64,000 bases of DNA from Eikenella glucosivorans. GTDB lineage: Bacteria; Pseudomonadota; Gammaproteobacteria; Burkholderiales; Neisseriaceae. Made by a program: the position numbers and the translations under genes. Where the stretch lies: contig NZ_JACSGR010000003.1 of the NCBI RefSeq assembly GCF_016025525.2, forward strand, positions 198,939 to 262,938, in the 5' to 3' direction. The notes below the pieces were generated by a model. That model had not been told where the DNA came from. It saw only the letters and a list, made by a program, of their open reading frames with translations, and ran no database searches. How positions within the stretch are numbered: the stretch's first letter is position 1; every line of letters starts with the position of its first letter. Shown piece by piece: positions 8,508-16,886 of the stretch.

Positions 8508-8911
8508 GATGTTTCCTTCTGATGAGGGTGGATAATGGGGCGCAGTATAACGCGCCGGGCGGATGAGGGGTTAGCCGTGCGGGGAAAGGCGGTGTTTCCG
8601 GATAAGAAAACGGCGGGCAAAGGCTACCTGAAAACGGACTAAGCTTTTTCAGGTAGCCTCAATCAATATTGGGCGGAAGCTGAATAATTTATAACACACT
8701 GTATTAACATAAAATTATATCTCCTCAAAAACCGATTTCCCCTCCCGGGCGGGCCATCCGCAGGCTTGCCGGGTTCGGATGCCGGAGACTACCTGAAAAT
8801 TTGCAACAGCCGGAAACCCAGAAAGGCTGGCCGAAAATGTTTATCTGCTTGGCAGGCACCCGCTTTTCAGGTAGCCTTTCCCTTTTTCCCAAGCCCGTTC
8901 CCTTGGCCACC
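8508..8911. other. Intergenic region with DUS pair and AT-rich patch
   Basis: 404 bases without a gene. A DUS pair lies at 8619-8659, an AT-rich patch at 8681-8732 could hold a promoter, and two further DUS (8785-8796, one base off consensus; 8870-8881) lie just before the next start. The imperfect phrase CCGCAGGCTTGCC near 8758 recurs near 24229. Confidence 0.5.
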
Positions 8912-10072
8912 ATGAACACAGAAAACGAACTGCAAAACGCCCCCGCCGCCATCGAAGAAACGGCAGCCGCAAACCAAGCCGCGCCCACTGCCGAAGCGCC
9001 CAATCCCACCGCGCCAAACGATGCCGAAACCGCCGTGGCCGCGCCGCCATCCAACCCAACCCATGCCGAAGCGGAAAACGATGACGACGAAGACGGCGCC
9101 GGGCCGGGGCGCAAATGGCGCGAAGGGCGGATTGTGGACGCCGCCGTGCGCGTGTGGGATGCCGCCGCGCGCACCGGCATTGCCGACGTGGTGAGCAACA
9201 GCGAAGACGAACCGCCGATCAGCGTGTTTTTGGTGGGCGACCTCTTTGCCGCCACCGACCTCTCCCCGCAGCCGGGCGACGTGTTGCGCGGCGTGTTGCA
9301 GAGCCACCCCTTCGGCGGCCACTGGCTGCTCGACAGCGCCGAAAACGCCGCCACTTCCAGCCTGCAACGGCGCAGCCCGGAAGAAGAGGAAGCGCTGTTT
9401 AAAGAGCGCAAACAGGCCAAACGGCAAGACAAATTGGTCAACGGCGAAACTTATGTGGGCAAAGTGGTGCGCTGGCGCGACGAAGAGCAGGCGGGCTACA
9501 TCAAGGTAAAGTCCATCAAAGCGCGCGTGTTTTTCCCGCAGTCGGCCTTCGTGTTCCGCGACAAACGCCCGGCCAAACACCAGCAGGTGAGCTTCGTGTT
9601 GGGGCGGCGGCGCGGCGAATGGGTGGCCACCCGCGTGATCCCGCAGGGCTACGAGCTGGGCTGGGCCGACCGCGAAAGCACGCCCTCCGGCACGGTGTTG
9701 GGCGGCGGCTTCAGCGAAACCCTGCTCGGCAGCGCGTTTATCCTGCTCTATTTGGCCGCCGTATCGTTTATTTCCTTGCCGCTGGCCTCGGCTTACCTGC
9801 TGGCCAGTTGCCTGCTGCTCATCCTCTACCGCACCGACAAGCGCAGCGCGCAAAACGGCCGCGCCCGCGTGCCCGATGCCGTGCTGCACCTCTTGGCCGT
9901 GCTCGGCGGCTGGCCGGGCGGCCTGATGGCGCAGATGCGCTACCAACACCACACCGCCAACATTCATTTTGTGCGCACCTTTTGGTTCAGCGTGGCGCTC
10001 AACGCCATCGGCAGCTATCTGGTGCTGGTGTATCTGATCAACCTGCCCGCCTTCGCTTTCCTGAAAAACTGA
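8912..10072 (+). CDS. DUF1294 membrane protein with acidic N-terminus
   Basis: 386 residues from ATG 8912; a longer frame would translate a DUS (FSGSL) and is rejected. Residues 1-65 are Ala/Pro/Glu-rich. The middle (about 70-235) has two small beta-rich blocks resembling cold-shock/OB strands (GRKWREGRIVDAAVRVWD; YVGKVVRWRDEEQAGYIKV..VFFPQSAF). The C-terminal 140 residues are the DUF1294 membrane domain with the hallmark LGGWPGGLMAQMRYQHHT and three or four helices. Many DUF1294 proteins have a cold-shock domain in front, which fits. Function unknown. Confidence 0.8.
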   Translation: MNTENELQNAPAAIEETAAANQAAPTAEAPNPTAPNDAETAVAAPPSNPTHAEAENDDDEDGAGPGRKWREGRIVDAAVRVWDAAARTGIADVVSNSEDEPPISVFLVGDLFAATDLSPQPGDVLRGVLQSHPFGGHWLLDSAENAATSSLQRRSPEEEEALFKERKQAKRQDKLVNGETYVGKVVRWRDEEQAGYIKVKSIKARVFFPQSAFVFRDKRPAKHQQVSFVLGRRRGEWVATRVIPQGYELGWADRESTPSGTVLGGGFSETLLGSAFILLYLAAVSFISLPLASAYLLASCLLLILYRTDKRSAQNGRARVPDAVLHLLAVLGGWPGGLMAQMRYQHHTANIHFVRTFWFSVALNAIGSYLVLVYLINLPAFAFLKN

Positions 10073-10118
10073 AGCCAAATCCGAAGCTTTGCAAACACCT
10101 CAAACGGTTGCGACAGAA

Positions 10119-10668
10119 ATGGACTACTGCTCCTTCGCCCACAGCCTGCCCAACGACGGCAGCAACCCCAACAAACACTACCACGACCGGCTCTACGGCT
10201 TCCCCATTGAAGACGACAACGAGCTCTTCGGCCGCCTGCTGCTGGAAATCAACCAGGCCGGCTTAAGCTGGACGCTGATCCTGCAAACGCGCCGAAGGCA
10301 TCCGCGCCGCCTATGCCGGCTTCGACATTGCCGCCGTGGCCGATTTCGGCGAAGCCGAGCGCGCACGCCTGCTGGCCGACCCGCGCATCATCCGCAACCG
10401 CCTCAAAATCAACGCCGCCATCCACAACGCGCAGCAAATTTTGCGCCTGCAACAAGAATCCGGCTCCTTCAAAAACTGGCTCGACCGCCACCATCCGCAA
10501 GACTTGCCCGCTTGGGTGAAGCTCTTCCGCCGCACCTTCAAATTCACCGGCCCCGAAATCGTGCGCGAATTCCTCGTGAGCACCGGCTACCTGAAAGGCG
10601 CCCACCGCGACGACTGCCCCGTTGCCGCCCAAGTGGCGGCAGCCAACCCGCCTTGGCGGATGGAGTAG
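10119..10668 (+). pseudogene. tag: DNA-3-methyladenine glycosylase I, frameshifted
   Basis: Two frames together give a full Tag protein. Frame A (10119 to about 10290) reads MDYCSFAHS..HYHDRLYGFPIEDDNELFGRL..NQAGLSWTLILQ. Frame B (from about 10294) reads EGIRAAYAGFDIAAVADF..DPRIIRNRLKINAAIHNA and ends WRME. One extra base, most likely a C in GCGCCGAAG (10288-10296), breaks the frame. Tag excises 3-methyladenine from alkylated DNA. The codons for GYLKG near the end come from an in-frame DUS. It may be a true loss or a sequencing error. It starts 47 bases after the DUF1294 gene. Confidence 0.85.
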
Positions 10669-10689
10669 GGCGGATGGAAAGGCTACCTG

Positions 10690-10809
10690 AAAACGAGCAG
10701 AGCGAGTTTCTACGAAGTTAAAACGAGCAGAGCGAGTTTCTACGAAGTTAAAACGAGCAGAGCGAGTTTCTACGAAGTGAAAACGGGCTTCGCGGTTTTC
10801 TGCGAAGCT
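10690..10809 (+). repeat. Four tandem 30-bp repeats joined to a DUS
   Basis: Four direct copies of a 30-bp unit at 10690-10719, 10720-10749, 10750-10779 and 10780-10809. The first three are near identical (AAAACGAGCAGAGCGAG then TTTCTACGAAGTT); the fourth is degenerate and ends TTTCTGCGAAGCT. A forward DUS at 10680-10691 runs directly into unit 1. The array is the same sequence, in reverse orientation, as that at 26524-26643. Confidence 0.9.
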
Positions 10810-10995
10810 AAAATTTTGGCGGGGCAGAAACTTTGTTGCCGCTGCGTTTTAGCTGCATGGAAGTTTATGTTTTCAGGTAGCCTTTAAGCCAAGAGGCTAC
10901 CTGAAAATTTTGACGGCACAAAAACAGTAACAGGCTACCTGAAAGTTTAGCTTTGCATAAACCCGCGAAGCTAAATTTTTCAGGTAGCCTTTTGT
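10810..10995. repeat. Intergenic DUS cluster
   Basis: No gene. It holds an inverted DUS pair (10869-10908), a forward DUS near 10933 and an inverted DUS near 10978, the last two enclosing a degenerate repeat copy (CCCGCGAAGCTAAATTT). Confidence 0.65.
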
Positions 10996-11556
10996 TTACA
11001 CGGATGAGCCGAGCTGGCGGACGGCGGCGTTGATTTCCTGCGCGGCTTGGTAGATGGGGTAGCGGGCGAGGTTGGGGAAGTCCGGGCGGTGGTATGCGTT
11101 CCAATAGCTGATGATGCGGCGCTGCTGGGTTTGCCAGTAGCGGGGGTTGGCGGCGCAGAGGCGGGCGAAGGCGGCGGGGTTGAGGCGGAACAGGCGCACG
11201 GCATCTTCCTGAATGGGCAGGATGTATTCGCCGAGCAGGGTGAGGGCGAAGGGCAGCACGAAGTCGGCCTGCCCGGCGCGCACTAGCCGGCGGAATGCGG
11301 CTTGGCGCACGAAGCCGTTGTGGTGGCGGCTGTGCAGGCAGTCGGCGATGAGTTGGGCGGTGTGGTCTGCTTGGGTGGCGTGCGGCTGCGGGGCGGGATG
11401 GTAGAGGCGGTAGGGGAGTTGCAGGGTTTCGCCGTGCAGGCAAACAGTGCGGCAGGGGGCGCCAGACGGCTCGATTTGCAGGCGGCGGACGACTTCGGCG
11501 GCGCTGTCGCGCAGGGCGGAGGGAAAGGCGGCGGTGAGCGGGATGGGGTTCATCAT
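10996..11556 (-). CDS. Conserved hypothetical protein
   Basis: 186 residues, cytoplasmic by composition. It has no motif I can name. The middle (TAQLIADCLHSRHHNGFVRQAAFRRLVRAGQADFVLPFALTLLGEYILPIQEDA) looks like paired helices and suggests a helical-repeat or HEAT-like fold. Codon use matches its neighbours and the frame is bounded by DUS on both sides. Start MMNP is chosen because the upstream DNA is non-coding. Function unknown. Confidence 0.65.
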   Translation of the reverse strand: MMNPIPLTAAFPSALRDSAAEVVRRLQIEPSGAPCRTVCLHGETLQLPYRLYHPAPQPHATQADHTAQLIADCLHSRHHNGFVRQAAFRRLVRAGQADFVLPFALTLLGEYILPIQEDAVRLFRLNPAAFARLCAANPRYWQTQQRRIISYWNAYHRPDFPNLARYPIYQAAQEINAAVRQLGSSV

Positions 11557-11629
11557 GTGGATTGGCTGGGCTGGAGGCTACCTGAAAAATATGGGGTTGG
11601 AGTCGGTACTTGCTTGGCTAAAGAAAGGC

Positions 11630-12589
11630 TTATGGGCTGGCGGGGGCGGATGATTTCGGGCTTGCCGTCGCTGAAGGCTGCTTGATCACCCCCTGTTGCG
11701 CAAACATCCCCATCAACCTCTCCACCACCACCCTCACCTTCTTCGGTTGCTCGCGATTAAGCATCACCAGATAAAACGGGGCTTGGGCGGTTTGCCAGTC
11801 GGGCAATAAATGCACCAGCGTGCCGTTTGCCAAGGCTTGTTCCACTTCGATTTTGACGCGGGTGTTCACGCCGAGGTGGGCGGTCATCAGGTGGAAGGCG
11901 GCGAGGCTGTTGTTGCAGCGGGTGCGGGCGTTGGGGGTGATCCAGCGTTGTTCGCCGGTTTTACGATGTGTGAACTGCAAGGGCGCGGGGTTGCCTTGGT
12001 CGTTTAGGGCGCAAATCCACGGCAACGCCTGCAAATCGTCCGGGGTTTTGACGGGCGGCTGTTCGGCGAGAAATTCGGGCGTGGCGCAGGGAAGAAGTTC
12101 GATGTCGGTCAACTTTTTGGCAATCAGCTGCGGGTTGTCCAAGGCGTGTGCGCCGCCACGCAGTGCCAGGTCGATTTTGCCCTGATACAAATCCACCAGA
12201 TTTTCGGCGAAATCCAGCTCGATATTGAGCTTGGGATAATCCTGTTCCAGCGCGCGGATGGCGTTCACGACGGGCGAATTGACCACGGCGGAAAATACGG
12301 CGATGCGCACCGTGCCTGCCAGCTCGTCTTTTTGTGCGGCAGCGGCCTGCATGGCTTCGTCCGCGCCCGCCAGCATTTTCAGGCAGCCTTGGTAAAACTG
12401 TTCGCCCGCTTCGGTCAGCCCGATGCGGCGGGTGGTGCGGTTGAGCAGTTTGATGTCCAACGCTTTTTCCAGCTTGCTGACCGCGAGGCTGACGGTGGAA
12501 ACGGTTAAGCCCAATTTATCGGCGGTGCGCTGCATGGACTGCTGTTTGACCACTTCGGCGAAAATCGCCATCGCTCTGAAATCCTGCAT
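11630..12589 (-). CDS. LysR-type transcriptional regulator
   Basis: 319 residues from MQDFRAMAIFAEVVKQQSMQ. The N-terminal HTH (TADKLGLTVSTVSLAVSKLEKAL..LLNRTTRRIGLTEAG) is of the CrgA/DsdC-like class and the substrate-binding domain follows. A longer upstream frame is rejected because it lacks homology and runs through a foreign DUS. It is divergent from the NmrA-like gene, which it probably controls. A DUS of another dialect (TTTCAGGCAGCCT) lies in the coding region at 12377-12389, so the gene appears imported. Confidence 0.93.
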   Translation of the reverse strand: MQDFRAMAIFAEVVKQQSMQRTADKLGLTVSTVSLAVSKLEKALDIKLLNRTTRRIGLTEAGEQFYQGCLKMLAGADEAMQAAAAQKDELAGTVRIAVFSAVVNSPVVNAIRALEQDYPKLNIELDFAENLVDLYQGKIDLALRGGAHALDNPQLIAKKLTDIELLPCATPEFLAEQPPVKTPDDLQALPWICALNDQGNPAPLQFTHRKTGEQRWITPNARTRCNNSLAAFHLMTAHLGVNTRVKIEVEQALANGTLVHLLPDWQTAQAPFYLVMLNREQPKKVRVVVERLMGMFAQQGVIKQPSATASPKSSAPASP

Positions 12590-12953
12590 TTTTTCTCCTT
12601 GTATTGTCGTCTGAAAGCATGGCCATCCGCCACAAAAATGGTGAACCGGCAAGCCCTCCCTACGATTGCCTCCCTGTCGGTTCACTCGGGTAGGTCGGCA
12701 TTGCTATGCCGACTTTGACTTTCAGACGACCTTCTTTTTGACATATGGACGTAAAAAGCGTCGGCATGGCAATGCCGACCTACCGTTGGCGTTTTGGGTT
12801 TATATTTTAATTTTATCAAAAAGTGTTTTCAAGATTACCCTGTTTTTCTTAGATAATGAATTACCTATAATGAACTCATCAAATCAGCAGGCAGTCGTAA
12901 AAACAATCTTAAAACCGACCGCACTTTCAAAAATTTATAGAAGGAAAATCCAA
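12590..12953. other. LysR / NmrA intergenic region
   Basis: 364 bases. A non-Eikenella DUS core (GTCGTCTGAAA) is at 12606-12616 and a second in inverted form (TTTCAGACGACCT) at 12720-12732, within a small inverted-repeat element. The AT-rich stretch 12800-12870 probably holds the NmrA promoter and LysR operator. A ribosome site AAGGAAAA precedes ATG 12954. Confidence 0.6.
12691..12782. repeat. 92-bp element with palindromic terminal inverted repeats
   Basis: The ends 12691-12713 (TAGGTCGGCATTGCTATGCC..) and 12760-12782 are inverted copies of each other, and each is itself a hairpin (GTCGGCAT, 4-base loop, ATGCCGAC). A mucosa-type DUS lies between them. The layout resembles a small non-autonomous element or a paired hairpin signal imported with the flanking genes. 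Confidence 0.7.
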
Positions 12954-13790
12954 ATGGCAGAACAAATTTTAGTCTTATCGGCCACCGGCAACGTGGGCAA
13001 ATTCGTGGTGCAAGCCTTATTGAACAAAGGCGTGAGCGTGAAAGCGGCGAGCCGTCGCGGAGAAAATATCGGCGCAGCGCAAGGCGTGAAATTTGACTTT
13101 GACGATGAAAGCACTTGGAATGCGGCGCTGGAAAACGTGTCGGCGGCGTATGTGATGTTGCCGATGGGTTACGCCAACCAAGACAAGCTCAACGCGTTAT
13201 TGAAATTGATGTTGGAAAAAGGCATCAAACCCGTGCTGCAAACCGCTACCGAGCATTTCGACAGCCCCGAAAATCCGAATTTCCACACCGAAAAACGGTT
13301 GGAACAATCGGGCAAACCTTATGTGATTTTGCGCCCCACTTGGTTTATGGACAATTTCAACATCTTGTGGCGCGCGGATTTGCAAAAAGGCGTGCTGACC
13401 CTGCCGCTGCACACCGGCAAATCGGCATTGATTGACGTGCGCGACATCGCCGACTGCGCGGTAGCGGCATTAACTAGTGATAAATTCAACGGCAAAGCCT
13501 TTAATTTGACGGGCGGAGAGCTGAAAACCTACGCGGAAATGGTCGAAATTTTAGCCGAACATTCGGGGCTGCCTCTGCGTTTTGACAGCGTGACGCCCGA
13601 GCAATACGCCGCCAAGCTCAAAGCCGACGGCTTCCCCGATGCAGGCATTCCGTATTTCTTAAAAGTGCTTGCCGACGTGGAAAACGGCTCGGCGTCCATC
13701 ATCACCGACGACGTGCAAACCCTGACCGGCCATGCGCCGCGCACCCTTGCCGATTTTGCCAAAGACAATGCGGACAAGTGGCGGGCTTAA
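12954..13790 (+). CDS. NmrA-like NAD(P)H-binding protein
   Basis: 278 residues. The N-terminal Rossmann glycine motif ATGNVGKFV and the downstream FDFDDESTWNAAL, ATEHFDSPENPNFHTEK, YVILRPTWFMDN and DVRDIADCAV segments match NmrA/SDRa-type quinone or NADP-sensing oxidoreductases. It lacks a clear YxxxK triad, typical of NmrA-like proteins. Divergent from lysR and followed by a lipoprotein and an SDR on the same strand, which suggests a LysR-controlled redox-response block. Flanking foreign DUS suggest import from a Neisseria. Confidence 0.88.
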   Translation: MAEQILVLSATGNVGKFVVQALLNKGVSVKAASRRGENIGAAQGVKFDFDDESTWNAALENVSAAYVMLPMGYANQDKLNALLKLMLEKGIKPVLQTATEHFDSPENPNFHTEKRLEQSGKPYVILRPTWFMDNFNILWRADLQKGVLTLPLHTGKSALIDVRDIADCAVAALTSDKFNGKAFNLTGGELKTYAEMVEILAEHSGLPLRFDSVTPEQYAAKLKADGFPDAGIPYFLKVLADVENGSASIITDDVQTLTGHAPRTLADFAKDNADKWRA

Positions 13791-13836
13791 CAGGCTACCT
13801 GAAAATATTGACCTCATTGAGTTTAGGAGAAAAATC

Positions 13837-14409
13837 ATGAAAACCCTCGCAAAAACCCTTGTATTGACCGCCGCCATAGCAGGCCTTACCGCCTGTACCA
13901 CCGCGCAAACCCCTTCCGCCCCTGCTGCCGCACAAAGCGAAACCCGCACCGGCGTCGTGAACGACAAAGCCTACACCCGCAGTTCCAACGGCGCGAAAGC
14001 GTACCAAGGCAAGGCGCAGGACATCATGGGCTATATCAGCATCGACATCAGCGACCGTAAAAATTTAAAACCCATCGGCAAAATCGGGCGGATTGACGAA
14101 CAGGGCAACCTCAGCTTGAGCGTGCCGAAAGACGTTTCAGACGACCTCTTGTTCGTGACCAACGAAACCCCGACCGGCAAAATGGCGGAAACCGTGGCAG
14201 GCGGCGTGCTGATTACCAAGCCGAACCTGCAAATCTGGAAAGCGGACAATGACGTGATGGTGCTGACCTATTTGAGCCGCGACTACCGCTATGTGCTGGA
14301 CGGCGTGGATTACGGCATGTTCCGCAAAGGCTGGAACTACGCGCCCATGAACGGACACAAAGCGCAAACCGATTACGGCGATTACAAATGGGTCTTGATG
14401 GATGAGTAA
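13837..14409 (+). CDS. Putative lipoprotein
   Basis: 190 residues. Lipoprotein signal MKTLAKTLVLTAAIAGLTAC with lipobox LTAC. The mature part starts with an Ala/Thr/Pro-rich linker and then a domain I do not recognise (RSSNGAKAYQGKAQDIMGYIS; YLSRDYRYVLDGVDYGMF; KGWNYAPM). Residues VSDDL are encoded by an in-frame foreign DUS (TTTCAGACGACCT, 14135-14147). A good AGGAGA ribosome site precedes the ATG. It sits between the NmrA-like and SDR genes and likely shares their transcript. Confidence 0.8.
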   Translation: MKTLAKTLVLTAAIAGLTACTTAQTPSAPAAAQSETRTGVVNDKAYTRSSNGAKAYQGKAQDIMGYISIDISDRKNLKPIGKIGRIDEQGNLSLSVPKDVSDDLLFVTNETPTGKMAETVAGGVLITKPNLQIWKADNDVMVLTYLSRDYRYVLDGVDYGMFRKGWNYAPMNGHKAQTDYGDYKWVLMDE

Positions 14410-14451
14410 TTTTTCAGACGACCTTTTAACCCGATTTTTTAGGAGAAAACC

Positions 14452-15201
14452 ATGAACTACATTCAAAACAAAGTCATCATTATCACCGGCGCCTCCGCCG
14501 GCATGGGCAAAGCGGCGGCACAGCAGCTTGCGGCGCAAGGCGGCAAAGTGGTGCTGGCGGCGCGCGACGAAGCCAAATTGCGGGCGGCGGTGGCGGAAAT
14601 CAAAGCCAACGGCGGCGAAGCGCAGTATTTCGTGTGCGATGTCAGCCGCGCCGAACAGGTGCAGGCGTTGGCGGATTTTGCCTTGCAGACCTACGGGCAA
14701 ATCGACGTGCTGGTGAACAACGCAGGCTATATGCCCGGCTCCTTCCTCGTCAAAAACAACACCGCCGAATGGAACAAAACCATCGACATCAACATTAAAG
14801 GCGTGTTGTACGGCGTGGGCGCGGTACTGGGGCAAATGCGCAAACAGGGGCGCGGGCAGATTATCAACGTCGCCTCGGTCGCCGCTTACGAAACCCCGAC
14901 GCCGGGCGCGGTGGTGTATTGCGCCACCAAACACGCCGTGCGCGCCCTGACCGACGGCCTGCGCGCCGAAGAAGCCATGATGAAAAGCCCCGTGCGCATC
15001 AGCTGCATGTCGCCCGGTGCAATCGACACCGACCTCAAACACGACGTTACCGACCCCGATTTGCGCGAGTTCGTGTTGAAATCCTACGAAGAAATGCCTT
15101 CGCTGTCGCCCGACGACATGGCCTACGGCATCGTTGCCGCCATCAACACGCCGGATAATATTGAAGTGGGCGAGATTGTGGTGCGGCCGACGGGGGGCTA
15201 G
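14452..15201 (+). CDS. Short-chain dehydrogenase/reductase
   Basis: 249 residues, classical SDR. The cofactor motif TGASAGMGKAA (GxxxGxG) is at about 12-22, NNAGYMPG follows, and the catalytic Ser..YxxxK is VASVAAY..VVYCATKHAVRA. Acidic or basic residues after strand 2 (VLAARDEAKL) suggest NADP(H). Substrate unknown. A mucosa-type DUS (14412-14425) lies just upstream, so this gene belongs to the imported block. A native DUS-pair terminator (15231-15269) follows. Confidence 0.92.
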   Translation: MNYIQNKVIIITGASAGMGKAAAQQLAAQGGKVVLAARDEAKLRAAVAEIKANGGEAQYFVCDVSRAEQVQALADFALQTYGQIDVLVNNAGYMPGSFLVKNNTAEWNKTIDINIKGVLYGVGAVLGQMRKQGRGQIINVASVAAYETPTPGAVVYCATKHAVRALTDGLRAEEAMMKSPVRISCMSPGAIDTDLKHDVTDPDLREFVLKSYEEMPSLSPDDMAYGIVAAINTPDNIEVGEIVVRPTGG

Positions 15202-15230
15202 ACCATCGGTATCATCCGGAGCCGTCTTGT

Positions 15231-15269
15231 TTTTCAGGTAGCCGCTCATTCGGGAGGCTACCTGAAAAA
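15231..15269. terminator. DUS-pair terminator after the SDR gene
   Basis: Inverted Eikenella DUS copies around a 14-base loop, placed between convergent genes. The return to native-dialect DUS here marks the right edge of the imported block. Confidence 0.75.
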
Positions 15270-15290
15270 TGCGGGGGTTGGATTTATGTT

Positions 15291-15767
15291 TTATTGTGCT
15301 AAGAAAGCGGTCATTTGTTGATGGATGGATTTGATGATTTGTATGGAGCCGGGCTCGCTATCGATGGGGTCTGTGTTGACATCGTCGATTAAATACCAAT
15401 GTTTGCCGATATAAGCGAAATCTAGGAAGGGGTTGTTGGGGTTTAAAAATTCGCCAATGATGCTGCCGTTGAAATTGCAACAGCGTATATTGCAGCGGCA
15501 AATGTCGGCTAGGCTTTTGGCAAAAGAAAAATAGAAGAAATCGGGAGATTGGCTGTTTGGCACGACGGAGAGTATTAGGCTGAGATGCGCTGCCCAGTCG
15601 TTATCATCCATAGGGTGATTGTCCCACACGGCGTAGCTCCCTTCGCTGTCTGCCTGTTGCCAGTCGTCCCATGTTTGTAGGCCGTGGATGCCGTATTGAT
15701 GAAGTGCTTGAGTAATTTGTTGTTGGGAGGGGTAGCGGGAGAGGATAAGGTCGATGTCGATAAACAT
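15291..15767 (-). CDS. Orphan small protein, immunity-like
   Basis: 158 residues, starting MFIDIDLILSRYPSQQQITQ. No catalytic motif is visible. It is acidic and rich in aromatics (TWDDWQQADSEGSYAVWDNH; FFYFSFAKSLADIC; FAYIGKHWYLIDDVNT), the style of small immunity proteins of polymorphic toxins, but I cannot assign a family. Its GC content is clearly lower than that of its neighbours and it is bracketed by DUS copies (15231-15269 and 15812-15823). No toxin gene lies nearby. Confidence 0.5.
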   Translation of the reverse strand: MFIDIDLILSRYPSQQQITQALHQYGIHGLQTWDDWQQADSEGSYAVWDNHPMDDNDWAAHLSLILSVVPNSQSPDFFYFSFAKSLADICRCNIRCCNFNGSIIGEFLNPNNPFLDFAYIGKHWYLIDDVNTDPIDSEPGSIQIIKSIHQQMTAFLAQ

Positions 15768-15812
15768 GGGATTTACGTTTAATGTTTTGGTTATGATGGG
15801 GTCGGGTAGTTT

Positions 15813-16718
15813 TCAGGTAGCCCCTCGCTGCACCGCCCCTTCCAACACGCCGCGCATCCATTGCTGGACCACATCGAAATGCGAGCGCTCGTGCCACAGC
15901 AGCAGTTTGTCGTAGCCGGGCGAGGCGAAGGGCAGGGGCAGGGTGGCGAGGCGGTCGCCGTGCTGCACCAGGCGCGAGGGCACCACGGCGAGCAGGTCGC
16001 TCTGGCGCAGCAGGTCGGGAATCAGGGCGAAGTTTTGCACGGAAAGGGCAACGCGGCGGCTTTTGCCCAGCTTGGCCAGCTCGCGGTCGGTGGCGCCGGT
16101 GAAGCTGCCGCCGTAAAACGAGCCGAGCACGAAGGTTTGGCGGCAAAAGGTGTCGAGCGTCCATTCCTGCTGCAATACGGGATGCCCTTCGCGCAGGGCG
16201 CAGATGAAGTTTTCGTGGTAGAGCTTTTTGTAGCGCAGGCGGTCGGGTGCGGCAACGTGGGCGGCGATGGCGGCGTCGAGCTCGCCTTTGGCGAGTTTGT
16301 CTTCCATTTCTTCGCGGCGCAGGTTGAAAAAGGCCACGCGGGCGTTTGGCGCGAGGGTTTGCAGCTTGGCGGCAAAGGGGATGCCCACAGAATGGAAGCT
16401 GTTGTCGATGGTGCCGATTTTGAACACAGCCTCCAGCTCGGCGGGCACGAATTCGGCCGGCTGCACTAAGGTTTCAATCTCGCCGATGATGCGCGCAAGC
16501 GGCTCGGCCAAGGCGGCGGCGCGGTTGGTGGGCATCATGCCTTGCGCGGTGCGCACCAGAATCGGGTCGTCGAAATATTGCCGCAGGCGGGCGAGCATGC
16601 CGCTCACGGCGGGCTGGGAGAGCGAGAGGCGGGCGGCAGCACGGGTAACGTTGCGCTCTTCGAGCAGGGCGTGCAGGGCTTTGAGCAGGTTGAGGTCGAG
16701 GTTGTTGAGGTGGCTCAT
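15813..16718 (-). CDS. LysR-type transcriptional regulator (NodD/LeuO-like)
   Basis: 301 residues. HTH segment NLDLNLLKALHALLEERNVT..LSLSQPAVSGMLARLRQYFDDPILVR is typical of the NodD/LeuO/CbaR-like LysR branch, followed by the effector domain (KIGTIDNSFHSVGIPF; LYHENFICALREGHP). The last codons and stop (GCT ACC TGA) are supplied by an inverted DUS, so the protein ends ..RGAT. Its target is unknown; the divergent MBL hydrolase gene is the nearest candidate. Confidence 0.92.
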   Translation of the reverse strand: MSHLNNLDLNLLKALHALLEERNVTRAAARLSLSQPAVSGMLARLRQYFDDPILVRTAQGMMPTNRAAALAEPLARIIGEIETLVQPAEFVPAELEAVFKIGTIDNSFHSVGIPFAAKLQTLAPNARVAFFNLRREEMEDKLAKGELDAAIAAHVAAPDRLRYKKLYHENFICALREGHPVLQQEWTLDTFCRQTFVLGSFYGGSFTGATDRELAKLGKSRRVALSVQNFALIPDLLRQSDLLAVVPSRLVQHGDRLATLPLPFASPGYDKLLLWHERSHFDVVQQWMRGVLEGAVQRGAT

Positions 16719-16886
16719 GGCTGGAAATTGAAAAAGAAGATAGCAGGTATATTATTTTATAATTTTGTTTATTGGAAAGACAGGGTTATGATGGGCAGAA
16801 TGCTGCAAAATAGTTTGTGCTTCCGGCACAAACCGTTATACTGCCGCCCCCTTTGAATTTCCCACCCCGCTGGAGAACGGCTGCTT

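Noticed and set aside
8867..10078. 403-codon frame antisense to the DUF1294 gene
   Set aside because: Low-complexity translation typical of antisense in GC-rich DNA; no ribosome site or family.
10690..10809. Possible CRISPR array
   Set aside because: The 30-bp units are directly adjacent with no spacers between them, and no cas genes are present.
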